64,000 nucleotides of DNA, from positions 124,001 through 188,000 of the forward strand of contig NZ_JAKCFA010000012.1 in NCBI RefSeq assembly GCF_024198215.1, in the 5' to 3' direction. This DNA comes from Myxococcus qinghaiensis (lineage in GTDB: Bacteria > Myxococcota > Myxococcia > Myxococcales > Myxococcaceae). The translations under genes were made by a program, and so were the position numbers. Under the pieces are notes generated by a model. The model ran no database searches. It saw nothing but the letters and a program-made list of their open reading frames with translations, and was not told the origin of the DNA. Positions within the stretch are counted from its first letter, which is position 1, and every line of letters starts with the position of its first letter. Shown piece after piece: positions 54,906 to 62,948 of this stretch.

Positions 54906-57767
54906 ATGGGTACTCGACCGATGTCCATCCGCGCGCTGTCGCCTCGCATTGTCTCGCCCGCCTCGTTGGGGCTCGTGCTCACGCTGCTGTGGCTGTCCGT
55001 CCCGTCGGCGCGCGCGGCCACCAACGCGGAGGCCGCGCAGAAGGCGCTCGACTTCGTCAGCGCGGACGCGGTGACGTGGTCCGGCATCTTCGGCTGCACC
55101 GCATGTCACCGGCATGGCGCGGCGCTCTACGGACTGGCCCACGCGGGCGCGTCCGGCTTCGACCTGGACGCCGTCACGCGCAACGGCCGCACCAACCGCG
55201 AGAACATGGAGACCATGGCGCGGGAAATCCAGGAGCAGCAGGAGCCCGACGGCTCGTGGATTCACGAGCGCATCCACTACCGCAACGCGCGCTCCAGCTA
55301 CGCGGCCTTCGGGCTCGCGGGCTACGACGCGAAGGTGGGCACGCGCTACTCGGACGCCCTGGTGCGCGCGGCCGACTGGGCGGTGAGCACGCAGGAGCTG
55401 AGCGGCCGCTGGGTGGAGGACTTCCCCTTCGAGCCCATCGGCGCCTCCAACATGGGCATCACCGCGCGGCTGATGACGGCCGTGGCCCAGGCCCGCGAGC
55501 GCGTGGACCCGGCCAAGGCCGCCCAGTACCAGCAGTCGCTGGAGCGCGCCGCCGCGTACCTCCGCGCGCACCTGGACGACATGACCGACGGGCCGCTGGA
55601 GGACAGCCAGCGCTACACGTTCCAGGTGGCCTGGACGGCCGTGGGCATGAAGGCCGCCGGCCCCGGGGCACAGGGCGAGAACACCGCCGCGCTGGAAGCG
55701 CTGGCCTCGCGCCTGCTCGCGACCCGGGCGCAGGGAGACTCGCCGGGCTGGGGCAACCTGGACGGCGCGCCCGCGGACGAGACGTCCACCAGCCTGGCGC
55801 TGTACGCCCTGTGTGTCGCGGGCCGCAAGCCGGGCACGGACGGGCGGATGACGCAGGCGCTCGAGTGGCTCAAGTCGCGGCAGACCGCGGAGGGGAGCTG
55901 GGGCGTGGGCACGCGCTACCCGGACATCCCGACGACGTTCGGCGCGCTCGCGCTCGCGTGTTTCGGGGACTTCAGCGTCACCGTCGCCGTGGACGGCACG
56001 CCACGCAGGCCGCTGGAGCAGGACCTGCCGCGGGCCCAGAGCGCCGAGTACACGCTCACCGTCCGCAACCACGGCTACAAGGCGGACTCGTACACGCTCG
56101 AGACCCAGGGCGGACTCACGGGGTGGACGGCGACGTTGGACCGCACCACGTTGGAGCTGGGCCCCGACGCGGAGGCCACCATCACGCTCACCGTGTCCGC
56201 GCCTCCCGGGCTCGCCCCGTCGCTCTCGTCGAGCGTCATGGTGGTGGCCACGTCGGACAGCACGCAGGGCGTGAAGGACTCCGCGCTCGTCACCACGTAC
56301 ACGAATCCGCCGCCCCCCACCGAGGGCCTTCCCACCCTCACCACCGTGGTGTCACCCGAGGACGGACAGCTCACGGTGGCGCTGGACAACGTGCTCTCCG
56401 CGCGCGTGACAGGCGCGGACGGCTGGGTGGCGCGAGGACCGGGCCTGGGCGTGGTGACGTTCATGGTGGCGGGCGTCACCGTGGGCACGGACAACGACGC
56501 GAACGGGGACGGCGTGTACTCGGTGGTGTGGCGACCGCGTGGGACGTGGGGCGTGCTGGGGCCGTCGGATATCCGGGCGGTGTACTCGGGGGTGACGCTC
56601 CAGCCGGTGCGAGACAACCGCCTGGGCAGCTCCTCCTCTCGCGCAGTGGAGATTCTGCCGTCGCCCTACCCTCCGCCCCTGGTGACGCTGTGCGGACTGC
56701 CCGACTTCACGAGCGACGCCGCGCTGGACGTGTGTGGCTACGTGACGGCCCTCGCCCCGGGCGCCACCATCGAGTCCGTGGCCTTCATCCTCCACGGCGA
56801 GCGCTACCCGGTGGAGCCGGACTTCAACGGCGGCTTCGTGGAGACGCGGCTTCCGCTGCGCGACGGCGCGAATGTCGTCCGGCTGGTGGCCACCGACACC
56901 TTCGGCGCGCAGGCGAGCCAGGAGGCCACGGTGATGGTGGACGCCACGGCGCCGGAAATCACGGTGCTCTCGCCCGAGGAGGACTCGATGCTGGCGGACG
57001 GACAGGTGGAGCTCCGCTTGCTGGTGCGAGACTGGTCACCGGTGCGCGTGGAGACGAACTGGATTCACACCACCGAGCTGCCCTCGGGCGGTGGCGTGGT
57101 GACGCACACGGTGGGACTGGAGCCGGGAGCGAACGAGCTGCTCATCATCGCGACGGACGCGGTGGGCCACGTGACGGAGCGCATCGTCCGCGTCTGGGTG
57201 GACACGCAGGCGCCGTGGGTGGCCACGGGGCTTCCGGACGGGTGGCTCGTGGGGACCCAGCCCGGGGACGTCCTGTCCTATGACATCGGCGTCTACGCGG
57301 AGTCGGCGACGCAGGTGGAGGTGACGCCCGGAGGAGGCACGTACTCGGTGCCGCGAGGCGGTGGCGGAGTGCAGGTGCTGCTGCCCCTGGTGCCGGGCGA
57401 CAACGTCTTCACCGTGACGGTGACGGGCGAGTCGGGGCTGAGCACGACGCTCACGCGCACGGTGCGCTACGACAACGCGCCTCCGGTGGCGGAGTTGCTG
57501 ATTCCCCGAGCGGACGGCACCTACAGCGGCGTGGTGATGTTGACGGCGCGCGTGACGGACGACGTCAGCGGCGTGAGGAGCGTGGCCTTCACGCGGGACG
57601 GCTCGGGCATTCGCGGCGCGACGCTGAACGAGGAGGGCCTGTGGACCGCGGAGCTGGACACGCGCGAGCTGGTGGACGGCGCGCACACCGTGGAGGTCTG
57701 GCTGGAGGACGAGGCGGGGAACTTCAGCCTCCTGACCTTCCCCTTCTCCACGGACAACGTGCCGTAG
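54906..57767 (+). CDS. Secreted CXXCH / alpha-toroid / Ig-like protein, tandem paralogue
   Basis: A 953-residue paralogue of the preceding protein with the same domain order: a signal peptide ending near VPSARA, CTACH (64-68), an alpha-toroid domain with EPDGSWIHER, QELSGRWVEDF and TAEGSWGVGT, then the NHGYKADSYTLETQGGLTGW segment and Ig-like repeats with VRVETNWIHTTELPSGGGVV. Conservation is highest around the haem motif, the WIHE(G/R) motif and the Ig repeats. ATG at 54921 is an alternative start. The C terminus DGAHTVEVWLEDEAGNFSLL mirrors its twin. Function unknown; a surface haem protein or a binding partner for polysaccharide or lipid are options. Confidence 0.8.
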   Translation: MGTRPMSIRALSPRIVSPASLGLVLTLLWLSVPSARAATNAEAAQKALDFVSADAVTWSGIFGCTACHRHGAALYGLAHAGASGFDLDAVTRNGRTNRENMETMAREIQEQQEPDGSWIHERIHYRNARSSYAAFGLAGYDAKVGTRYSDALVRAADWAVSTQELSGRWVEDFPFEPIGASNMGITARLMTAVAQARERVDPAKAAQYQQSLERAAAYLRAHLDDMTDGPLEDSQRYTFQVAWTAVGMKAAGPGAQGENTAALEALASRLLATRAQGDSPGWGNLDGAPADETSTSLALYALCVAGRKPGTDGRMTQALEWLKSRQTAEGSWGVGTRYPDIPTTFGALALACFGDFSVTVAVDGTPRRPLEQDLPRAQSAEYTLTVRNHGYKADSYTLETQGGLTGWTATLDRTTLELGPDAEATITLTVSAPPGLAPSLSSSVMVVATSDSTQGVKDSALVTTYTNPPPPTEGLPTLTTVVSPEDGQLTVALDNVLSARVTGADGWVARGPGLGVVTFMVAGVTVGTDNDANGDGVYSVVWRPRGTWGVLGPSDIRAVYSGVTLQPVRDNRLGSSSSRAVEILPSPYPPPLVTLCGLPDFTSDAALDVCGYVTALAPGATIESVAFILHGERYPVEPDFNGGFVETRLPLRDGANVVRLVATDTFGAQASQEATVMVDATAPEITVLSPEEDSMLADGQVELRLLVRDWSPVRVETNWIHTTELPSGGGVVTHTVGLEPGANELLIIATDAVGHVTERIVRVWVDTQAPWVATGLPDGWLVGTQPGDVLSYDIGVYAESATQVEVTPGGGTYSVPRGGGGVQVLLPLVPGDNVFTVTVTGESGLSTTLTRTVRYDNAPPVAELLIPRADGTYSGVVMLTARVTDDVSGVRSVAFTRDGSGIRGATLNEEGLWTAELDTRELVDGAHTVEVWLEDEAGNFSLLTFPFSTDNVP

Positions 57768-57776
57768 CGCGCTCGG

Positions 57777-58256
57777 TCAGGGGCGGGGCCGGGACAGTCG
57801 ACGCATCAGCGCCGCGTGCGAGGGGTGCTCGGACACCAGCGACTCCGGGGTCGGCATCTCCCAGTCGGAGAAGTCGAAGCCCGGGGCCACCGTGCAGCCC
57901 ACCAGCGAATACGCGCCCCGGGACTCCGCCGCCTGCAGCACGCCCGCGGGGACGACGAACTGGGGCTGCTCGCCCTTCGTCACGTCGCGCCCCAGCATCA
58001 CCGTCTGCAATCGCCCGTCAGCGCCCACCAGGTACAGGGCGAGCGGCGCGCCCTCATAGGAGTGCCACACCTCGTCGGACGTGACGCGGTGCCACGCGGC
58101 GAAGGTGTCCTGGGTCAGCAGGTAGTAGATGGCCGTGCTCGCGGAGCGAGTCCCGCGAGGGGTCTCCACCTTCAGCGCCGCGCGGTACATCTCCTTGTAG
58201 AAACCACCCTCGGGGTGCGGCAGGAGGCCCAGCCCGCGAATCAGCTCGTCGACCAT
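57777..58256 (-). CDS. Cupin superfamily protein (DUF985)
   Basis: A 159-residue cupin of the DUF985 family: LPHPEGGFYKEMYRA near the N terminus, AIYYLLTQDTFAAWHRVTSD with the metal-binding His/Asp, EVWHSYEGAPLALYLVGADG, and a C-terminal CTVAPGFDFSDWEM that is diagnostic. Members bind a metal and some are sugar or amino-acid modifying enzymes. ATG 58256 begins MVDELIRGLG; earlier in-frame codons extend into non-protein sequence. The stop lies 10 bases from the convergent paralogue stop. Confidence 0.85.
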   Translation of the reverse strand: MVDELIRGLGLLPHPEGGFYKEMYRAALKVETPRGTRSASTAIYYLLTQDTFAAWHRVTSDEVWHSYEGAPLALYLVGADGRLQTVMLGRDVTKGEQPQFVVPAGVLQAAESRGAYSLVGCTVAPGFDFSDWEMPTPESLVSEHPSHAALMRRLSRPRP

Positions 58257-58276
58257 GGGCGGGAGTCTACGCGCCG

Positions 58277-58771
58277 TCAGCGAGGCAGCGGGGTGGCGAC
58301 GTAGTCCGTCCCGTTGGCCGCGTGGCATCCATGACAGGTGTCATGCCCCCGGCCGTAGTAGTTGTCGTCGTAGTCCGGCCCGAAGCCCTCGTAGAACACC
58401 CACGTGTTCTTGCCCGAGCCCTCGGACACCTTCACGTCGAGCGCGTACCCTCGCACCGTCTTCCCGTCCGACTCGAACAGCTCCTTCACGGTGATGCTGC
58501 CCACCGGGTGCGTGGCGTTCCCCGCCCTCATCGACTCCGCCAGCGGCGCGTTGAAGAACACGCGGACCTTGTCCCCGTGGGAGTTCACGGATTTGCGCGG
58601 CGCGGGCTCCGCGAGCCACTCCAGGTAGCGCCCCGCGCGCACGAAGGCGGTGATGCCCGCCTCCGACGTGTCCAGCTCCCCCACCACGCCCAGCCCCTCA
58701 TCCACCGAGGAGGAAGGGCCACAGGCGGCCAGCAGCAGGAGCACGGCGCACGGCGGAAAGCGCATTCTCAC
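58277..58771 (-). CDS. Small CXXCH lipoprotein, cytochrome P460-like
   Basis: A 164-residue predicted lipoprotein with lipobox LLAAC (Cys17) and one haem-c motif, CHGCH, near the C terminus (GHDTCHGCHAANGTDYVATP). The upstream WVFYEGF motif and the position of the haem site close to the end resemble cytochrome P460-like proteins as I remember them. The start is GTG 58771 or ATG 58765. It lies 20 bases from the cupin gene and 0.5 kb from two other single-CXXCH secreted proteins, which suggests a shared role in periplasmic or surface redox. Confidence 0.7.
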   Translation of the reverse strand: MRMRFPPCAVLLLLAACGPSSSVDEGLGVVGELDTSEAGITAFVRAGRYLEWLAEPAPRKSVNSHGDKVRVFFNAPLAESMRAGNATHPVGSITVKELFESDGKTVRGYALDVKVSEGSGKNTWVFYEGFGPDYDDNYYGRGHDTCHGCHAANGTDYVATPLPR

Positions 58772-59082
58772 GGAGGGGACCTCGTGACGTGACGGCGGGC
58801 CCTGAGCCCACCGAGGGGTGTCGTCTCCGCTACGTCCGCGCGCGGCCCGTGGTTACAGCCCGGACGGGCATGGATTCCAGGAGGGTCCTCCGACCTCCAA
58901 GCGCGAACCCCTACCTGTTCCATCTTCCAACGTGGGGCCACCCTGTTAGGTTGTAACCCAGGAGGTCGTCACCCATTGCTCCAACCCAACCCCCGGGTCC
59001 CGTCGATGATTGCCCCCTTCTCCTTCCGCCCCGTTTTTCCCAGCCGTGCCCGCGTCGCCGTCACGCTGCACCGGAGGTCCCC
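58772..59082. other. Divergent intergenic region before a kinase gene
   Basis: No gene is seen. GGTT-GT-AACC (58949-58958) is a perfect dyad within TTAGGTTGTAACCCAGGAGG. The region should hold promoters for the CXXCH lipoprotein (minus) and the kinase (plus). Confidence 0.45.
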
Positions 59083-60297
59083 ATGACGACGGGCCATCCG
59101 CTCGCGCTGCGTCCGGGGATGAGGGTGGGCCCCTGGCGCGTCCTCGGTCGGCTGGGGCAAGGGGCCTTCGGCGCGGTGTTCCAGGTGGAGCACGGCGGTC
59201 GGCTCCACGCGCTCAAGTTCGCGCTGCGAGGTCCGGGCAGCGAGGACCTGGACCGCACGGACGCCCGTGCCATCCGCGAGCTGGCGTGTCTGCTCCACGC
59301 CGTGCATCCCCACGTCGTGCGCGTCTGGGCCCACGGCCGCTGGCCGGATGCGCGGACGGGCTACCACTACGTCGTCCTGGACTACGTGGAGGGCGCCACC
59401 CTGGCCGCGTGGGTGAAGCGCGAGGCCCCCTCCGCGCGTCGCGTGGCGCGCCTGTTCTCCCGGCTGGCCCGGACGCTGGGGGAGCTGCACGCGCGCAACG
59501 TGTTCCACCGCGACCTCAAGCCCTCCAACATCCTGGTGCGCGCCGTCGACGACGCCCCCGTCCTCGTCGACTTCGGCAGCGCGAACCACGCCGAGTCCCT
59601 GCCCCTCACCGAGGGCCCCCTCCCACCGGGCACGCCCCAGTACCGAAGCCCGGAGGCCCTGCGCTTCCATCGGGAGAACCACTCCCAGCGCACCGCGCGC
59701 TACGCCTTCCGCGCCACGGATGACCTCTACGCGCTGGGCGTGACGCTCCATGAGGTGCTCACGGGCGCCCCGGCCTTCTCGCCCACCCTGCCTCGCGAGG
59801 TGCTGACCGAGTTCATCGAGACGCGCATGCCGCCCCCCGCCTCCACGGTGAACGCGCGCGTGCCCCTGGCGATGGAGGCCATCACCCAGCGGCTGCTCCG
59901 CAAGCGCCCCGAGGACAGGTTCCCGGATGGCGGCACGCTGCACGACGCGCTGGAGGCGGCGCTGCACGACGCGACGTCCGACTGGGACCGCCCCCTCTTC
60001 GAGCGCCCGCCGCCAGAGCGGACCGCGCCAACTCCCCGACGCAACTCCGGTGAGCCCGCGCGGATGATCCGCGGACGGCCGAGGAGACTCACTCCACCCG
60101 GAGGCTCACGCGCTCAGGCGAGGTCCATGGCTTCGTCCGAGGAGGGAGGCACCCGGGCTCGGCCCCGCGAGGCCCGCGTCCTCCCAGACGCGCCCAAGCC
60201 CCCCCGGGAGCTCGTCATCACGCTCAAGCCCTGGGTGGTGGGCGCAGGGGTCGCGTTGATCATCCTGCTGACCTGGGCGCTCCTGGCCCTGCGCTGA
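59083..60297 (+). CDS. Ser/Thr protein kinase with C-terminal membrane anchor
   Basis: A 404-residue kinase. LGRLGQGAFGAVFQVEHGGR is the glycine loop, followed by HALKFAL with the Lys. The catalytic loop is VFHRDLKPSNILV and the metal-binding motif is VDFGSANHA. GTPQYRSPEALRF is the P+1 region. After the kinase domain (about 10-285) comes a Pro/Arg-rich linker and a single C-terminal transmembrane helix (WVVGAGVALIILLTWALLAL), so the kinase is tail-anchored with nothing outside. No sensing domain is present, which implies control by partners. Confidence 0.88.
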   Translation: MTTGHPLALRPGMRVGPWRVLGRLGQGAFGAVFQVEHGGRLHALKFALRGPGSEDLDRTDARAIRELACLLHAVHPHVVRVWAHGRWPDARTGYHYVVLDYVEGATLAAWVKREAPSARRVARLFSRLARTLGELHARNVFHRDLKPSNILVRAVDDAPVLVDFGSANHAESLPLTEGPLPPGTPQYRSPEALRFHRENHSQRTARYAFRATDDLYALGVTLHEVLTGAPAFSPTLPREVLTEFIETRMPPPASTVNARVPLAMEAITQRLLRKRPEDRFPDGGTLHDALEAALHDATSDWDRPLFERPPPERTAPTPRRNSGEPARMIRGRPRRLTPPGGSRAQARSMASSEEGGTRARPREARVLPDAPKPPRELVITLKPWVVGAGVALIILLTWALLALR

Positions 60298-60514
60298 ACA
60301 CGGGGTCTCCTACCCGGGGACCCTCGGTTCCAGCAGGAATCCCGGGGACTTGCGCGCCCGGCGGGCCAGGCCCGGAGGCCCCGTCGCCCGCTCGCGGCGG
60401 TGCATCCCCCACGCCTCCAGCGGATCCACTCCGGGCTCCAGCGGACCTCCACACCACCAGGTCCGCGAGCCCAGGACACGGCCCCCGCGCGCCTGGCGCC
60501 GGGGCCCGGGTGCC

Positions 60515-60895
60515 TCACTTCTTCTTCTGCTGCATCGCGGAGGCAACCAGGTTCATCAGCTTGAGCTGCACCGGGGACAGCTTGCGCAGGTTGCGCATCA
60601 GCCGCCGCATCTCCGGCGTGTCGTCCTCGCGAGACTTGCCGCCCGTCTTGTCCTTCGCGGGCGGCGGCGCGGCCAGGTCATCATCCAACCCCAGCAGTTG
60701 GTGGGGCGGCACATTCAGCACCACGCACAGCCGCCGCAGGTTCTGCACGCTGGGGAGCATGTGGCCTCGCTCCAGGCGGCCGTACACCTCCGACGCCATC
60801 CCAATCCGCTCCGCCACATCGGCCTGCGTCAGGCCCATCCGCACCCGGGCAGCCCTCGCCGCCGCGCCCAGCATGCTCGCCAGTTCTGTGTCCAT
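60515..60895 (-). CDS. XRE-family transcriptional regulator
   Basis: A 126-residue protein with an N-terminal XRE helix-turn-helix (VRMGLTQADVAERIGMASEV, then YGRLERGHMLPSVQNLRRLC), a short Asp/Pro/Lys linker and a C-terminal helix (MRRLMRNLRKLSPVQLKLMN) ending in KKK. It has no enzymatic or ligand domain. An 8-bp perfect inverted repeat lies 66 bases upstream of the start and may be its own operator. Confidence 0.85.
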   Translation of the reverse strand: MDTELASMLGAAARAARVRMGLTQADVAERIGMASEVYGRLERGHMLPSVQNLRRLCVVLNVPPHQLLGLDDDLAAPPPAKDKTGGKSREDDTPEMRRLMRNLRKLSPVQLKLMNLVASAMQQKKK

Positions 60896-60960
60896 GCGTG
60901 TGTCAGTCGTCCACGAAAGGAGGGCCCCGCTCCAGGCACCTCGGAAGCCCCTAGATAACC

Positions 60961-61007
60961 CTGAAGGTCGGGTACTTTCACCATACCTTCAGCGTTTTTT
61001 CAAACGC
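60961..61007. promoter_or_regulatory. Inverted repeat and hairpin upstream of the XRE gene
   Basis: CTGAAGGT (60961-60968) and ACCTTCAG (60985-60992) are perfect inverted repeats separated by 16 bases. Immediately after is a second perfect dyad GCGTTT-TTTC-AAACGC (60992-61007). The stretch is much more AT-rich than its surroundings, as a promoter or operator would be. Confidence 0.5.
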
Positions 61008-61080
61008 GCGCCACGCCTCGCGCGCCTCTGTCGCGGCCTCCACTTCACTCGCATTCGCGGCCTCGCGCGCCACCGTCACG

Positions 61081-61608
61081 TCACGGCGCGGAAGACACGC
61101 TCTCCTCCACATCCATCAGCGCGCGACGTCGCTCCGCCGCGGTGAAGAGCAGCGCCAGCGGCAACCCCAGGAACACCGCGTGCAACACGATTTGGGGAAA
61201 CTGCGGCACGTCGAGGAACCACGGGTAGTAGCCGCGCGCGATGAACTGGAAGTCCACCAGCCACACGGCGATTCCGAAGAGCATTCCCACCGCGGCCTGG
61301 AACTCCCAACGTCCCCGTCCATCCGGCGGCAACATGGCATCGAGGAACGAATAGAACACGCCGACCAGCGCGGACACGGCCAGGTGGATGCCCACGCCCA
61401 CCAACACCAACGTGCCCGCGGGGAAGCCCTCGCCGAAGACGCGAGGCCCCAACACCATGCCCGCGGACATGCGCACCGGCCGCATCGGACTGTCGCCCGC
61501 CGCCAGCGCCATCACCACCTCCGCCAGCCCCAGCACCACGCCCGCGACGACGCCGAACAGCAGCCCGTTCGTGGCAGACCAGGGGGTGTATCTGCGCCGT
61601 GCCGCCAT
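61081..61608 (-). CDS. Four-helix integral membrane protein of unknown function
   Basis: A 175-residue inner-membrane protein with four predicted transmembrane helices: GLLFGVVAGVVLGLAEVVMA, TLVLVGVGIHLAVSALVGVF, QAAVGMLFGIAVWLVDFQFI and IVLHAVFLGLPLALLFTAAE. The segment between helices 1 and 2 (SPMRPVRMSAGMVLGPRVFG) resembles a substrate or lipid-facing loop of YagU/DUF1440-like proteins. It has no conserved catalytic residues and a short acidic cytosolic tail. Function unknown. Confidence 0.75.
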   Translation of the reverse strand: MAARRRYTPWSATNGLLFGVVAGVVLGLAEVVMALAAGDSPMRPVRMSAGMVLGPRVFGEGFPAGTLVLVGVGIHLAVSALVGVFYSFLDAMLPPDGRGRWEFQAAVGMLFGIAVWLVDFQFIARGYYPWFLDVPQFPQIVLHAVFLGLPLALLFTAAERRRALMDVEESVSSAP

Positions 61609-61966
61609 GGCTTCTCCTTGTCTTGTCGGGGCCCAAGCCCTCCCCGTGTGTCAAAACGTGAGCACGCGAGCCCGGGGCGGGCAGCCAGAGCACAAGGACG
61701 GCTCGGGGTCCCGCCTCCCCCCCTGCCACGCGGGCGGGCCAGTCCCAGGCGCCCGGGCACCATGCCTCCTCGCACGCTCCCCCGCCCCACGCACGGGCAG
61801 AGGACCCCTCGACACCTGTCGTTTCTTCCGCCCCGCACGGGCGGTCTTCGGTAACTCCTTCAGACTCGAAGCATCTCCCCCGCACCCTCAGGGGAAGGAG
61901 GGGTGGATCCACGCGGGCACGGCAATCGCAAGGGAGCGACACGGAAAGGAACGTCGCCCCCGGAAC
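61609..61966. other. Intergenic region before the RelE-like gene
   Basis: No convincing gene, long hairpin or repeat was seen in these 358 bases. An open frame crosses much of the region before ATG 61967 but its composition is not protein-like. Confidence 0.45.
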
Positions 61967-62236
61967 ATGCCGCAGTCCCGCCCCCGCCTCCCAGGACCGC
62001 ACCGCATCCACTACTCGCCCCAGGCGTGGCGAGAGGTGGGCCGCATGAGCGCGGAGACGTTCGGCGCGCTCCAGGGCGCGCTGGAGCGGCTGGGCGACGG
62101 CCTGGTGCGCGAGCCGCGAAACGAGGCGAGCGGCACCGGCCGCCACGAGCTGCCCCGCCACGGGCTGGTCCTGGACTACGCGTGGGATGACCGCTCGCGC
62201 ACGCTCACGCTGCTGTCGCTGGAGCGCGAGCCGTGA
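61967..62236 (+). CDS. Small RelE/ParE-like protein
   Basis: An 89-residue protein with the layout of RelE/ParE toxins: a first strand HRIHYSPQAWREVGRMSAET leading to two helices (FGALQGALERLGDGLV), then short strands GRHELPRHGLVLDYAWDD and RTLTLLSLEREP. The YSPQA start and the (V/L)LDY..DD....RTL pattern are usual for that fold. No antitoxin gene (HTH, Phd or RHH type) is adjacent, so if real it is solitary or domesticated; key RelE catalytic residues cannot be verified by eye. The start has a modest ribosome site. Confidence 0.55.
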   Translation: MPQSRPRLPGPHRIHYSPQAWREVGRMSAETFGALQGALERLGDGLVREPRNEASGTGRHELPRHGLVLDYAWDDRSRTLTLLSLEREP

Positions 62237-62261
62237 GCACCCGGTGCGCGCGCGGCGTCAC

Positions 62262-62651
62262 TCACGCGGCGATGGGCAGCATGCTCCGCACCGCGTCCAG
62301 CAGCTCCTCCACGGAGAAGGGCTTGCGCAAGAGGCCATTGGCGCCCGGGGGAATGTCCGTGGTGACGGCGGTGAGCACCATCACCGGCACGTTGCGCAGC
62401 CGGGGGATGGCCTGGCGACGCGCGAGGAACTCATGCCCGTTCATCTCCGGCATCATCAAGTCGAGCAGGATGAGGCGCGGCACGTAGCGCACGTCGGAGA
62501 GCTCCTCCATCGCCTCGCGTCCATTGGTCGCGATGGTGACTTCGTAGCCCTCGCTCTCGAGAATCTCCGCGATGGCGGCACGGATGTCGTCCTCGTCCTC
62601 CACGACGAGCACGGAGCTGTGCTTCGCGATGCTGGCCATGGTGGACAGCAT
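62262..62651 (-). CDS. Single-domain response regulator (CheY-like)
   Basis: A 129-residue receiver domain with no output domain: acidic pair EDEDD near residue 20, phospho-acceptor Asp64 in LILLDLMMPEMNG, VLTAV with the conserved Thr, and LLRKPFS with the conserved Lys. ATG 62651 has GGGGGAGGGGGA upstream. The partner kinase is not in the window. Such stand-alone receivers act by docking or as phosphorelay intermediates. Confidence 0.87.
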   Translation of the reverse strand: MLSTMASIAKHSSVLVVEDEDDIRAAIAEILESEGYEVTIATNGREAMEELSDVRYVPRLILLDLMMPEMNGHEFLARRQAIPRLRNVPVMVLTAVTTDIPPGANGLLRKPFSVEELLDAVRSMLPIAA

Positions 62652-62948
62652 AGAGTCCCCCTCCCCCTCACGGCGACCCGGTGTCTCGCGCGACACGGCG
62701 ATAGTGGACAAAACCGTGCGTGCTCACGGCCTTCGTCACGCATCCTCCCAGGGAGGACGCGCTCGCCCACGCCACCTGGCGTGCACGCGAGGCGTGGGCG
62801 GATGTCACGGGTGGGGTGGCGGCGAGGTGACGAAGCACCGGCCAGGTTGACCGCTCACCACGGAAACGTACATTCCCGCACGAGAGCCTCGCGCCCGAGG
62901 GGCCCGGGACTTTCCCGCGCGCCCTTCCACTCCCTAGCTTGAGGCGCC

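Noticed and set aside
54989..57283. A 764-codon plus-strand frame overlapping the second CXXCH protein in another phase
   Set aside because: It is a Gly/Arg/Ala-rich shadow; the chosen frame aligns along its whole length with its tandem paralogue.
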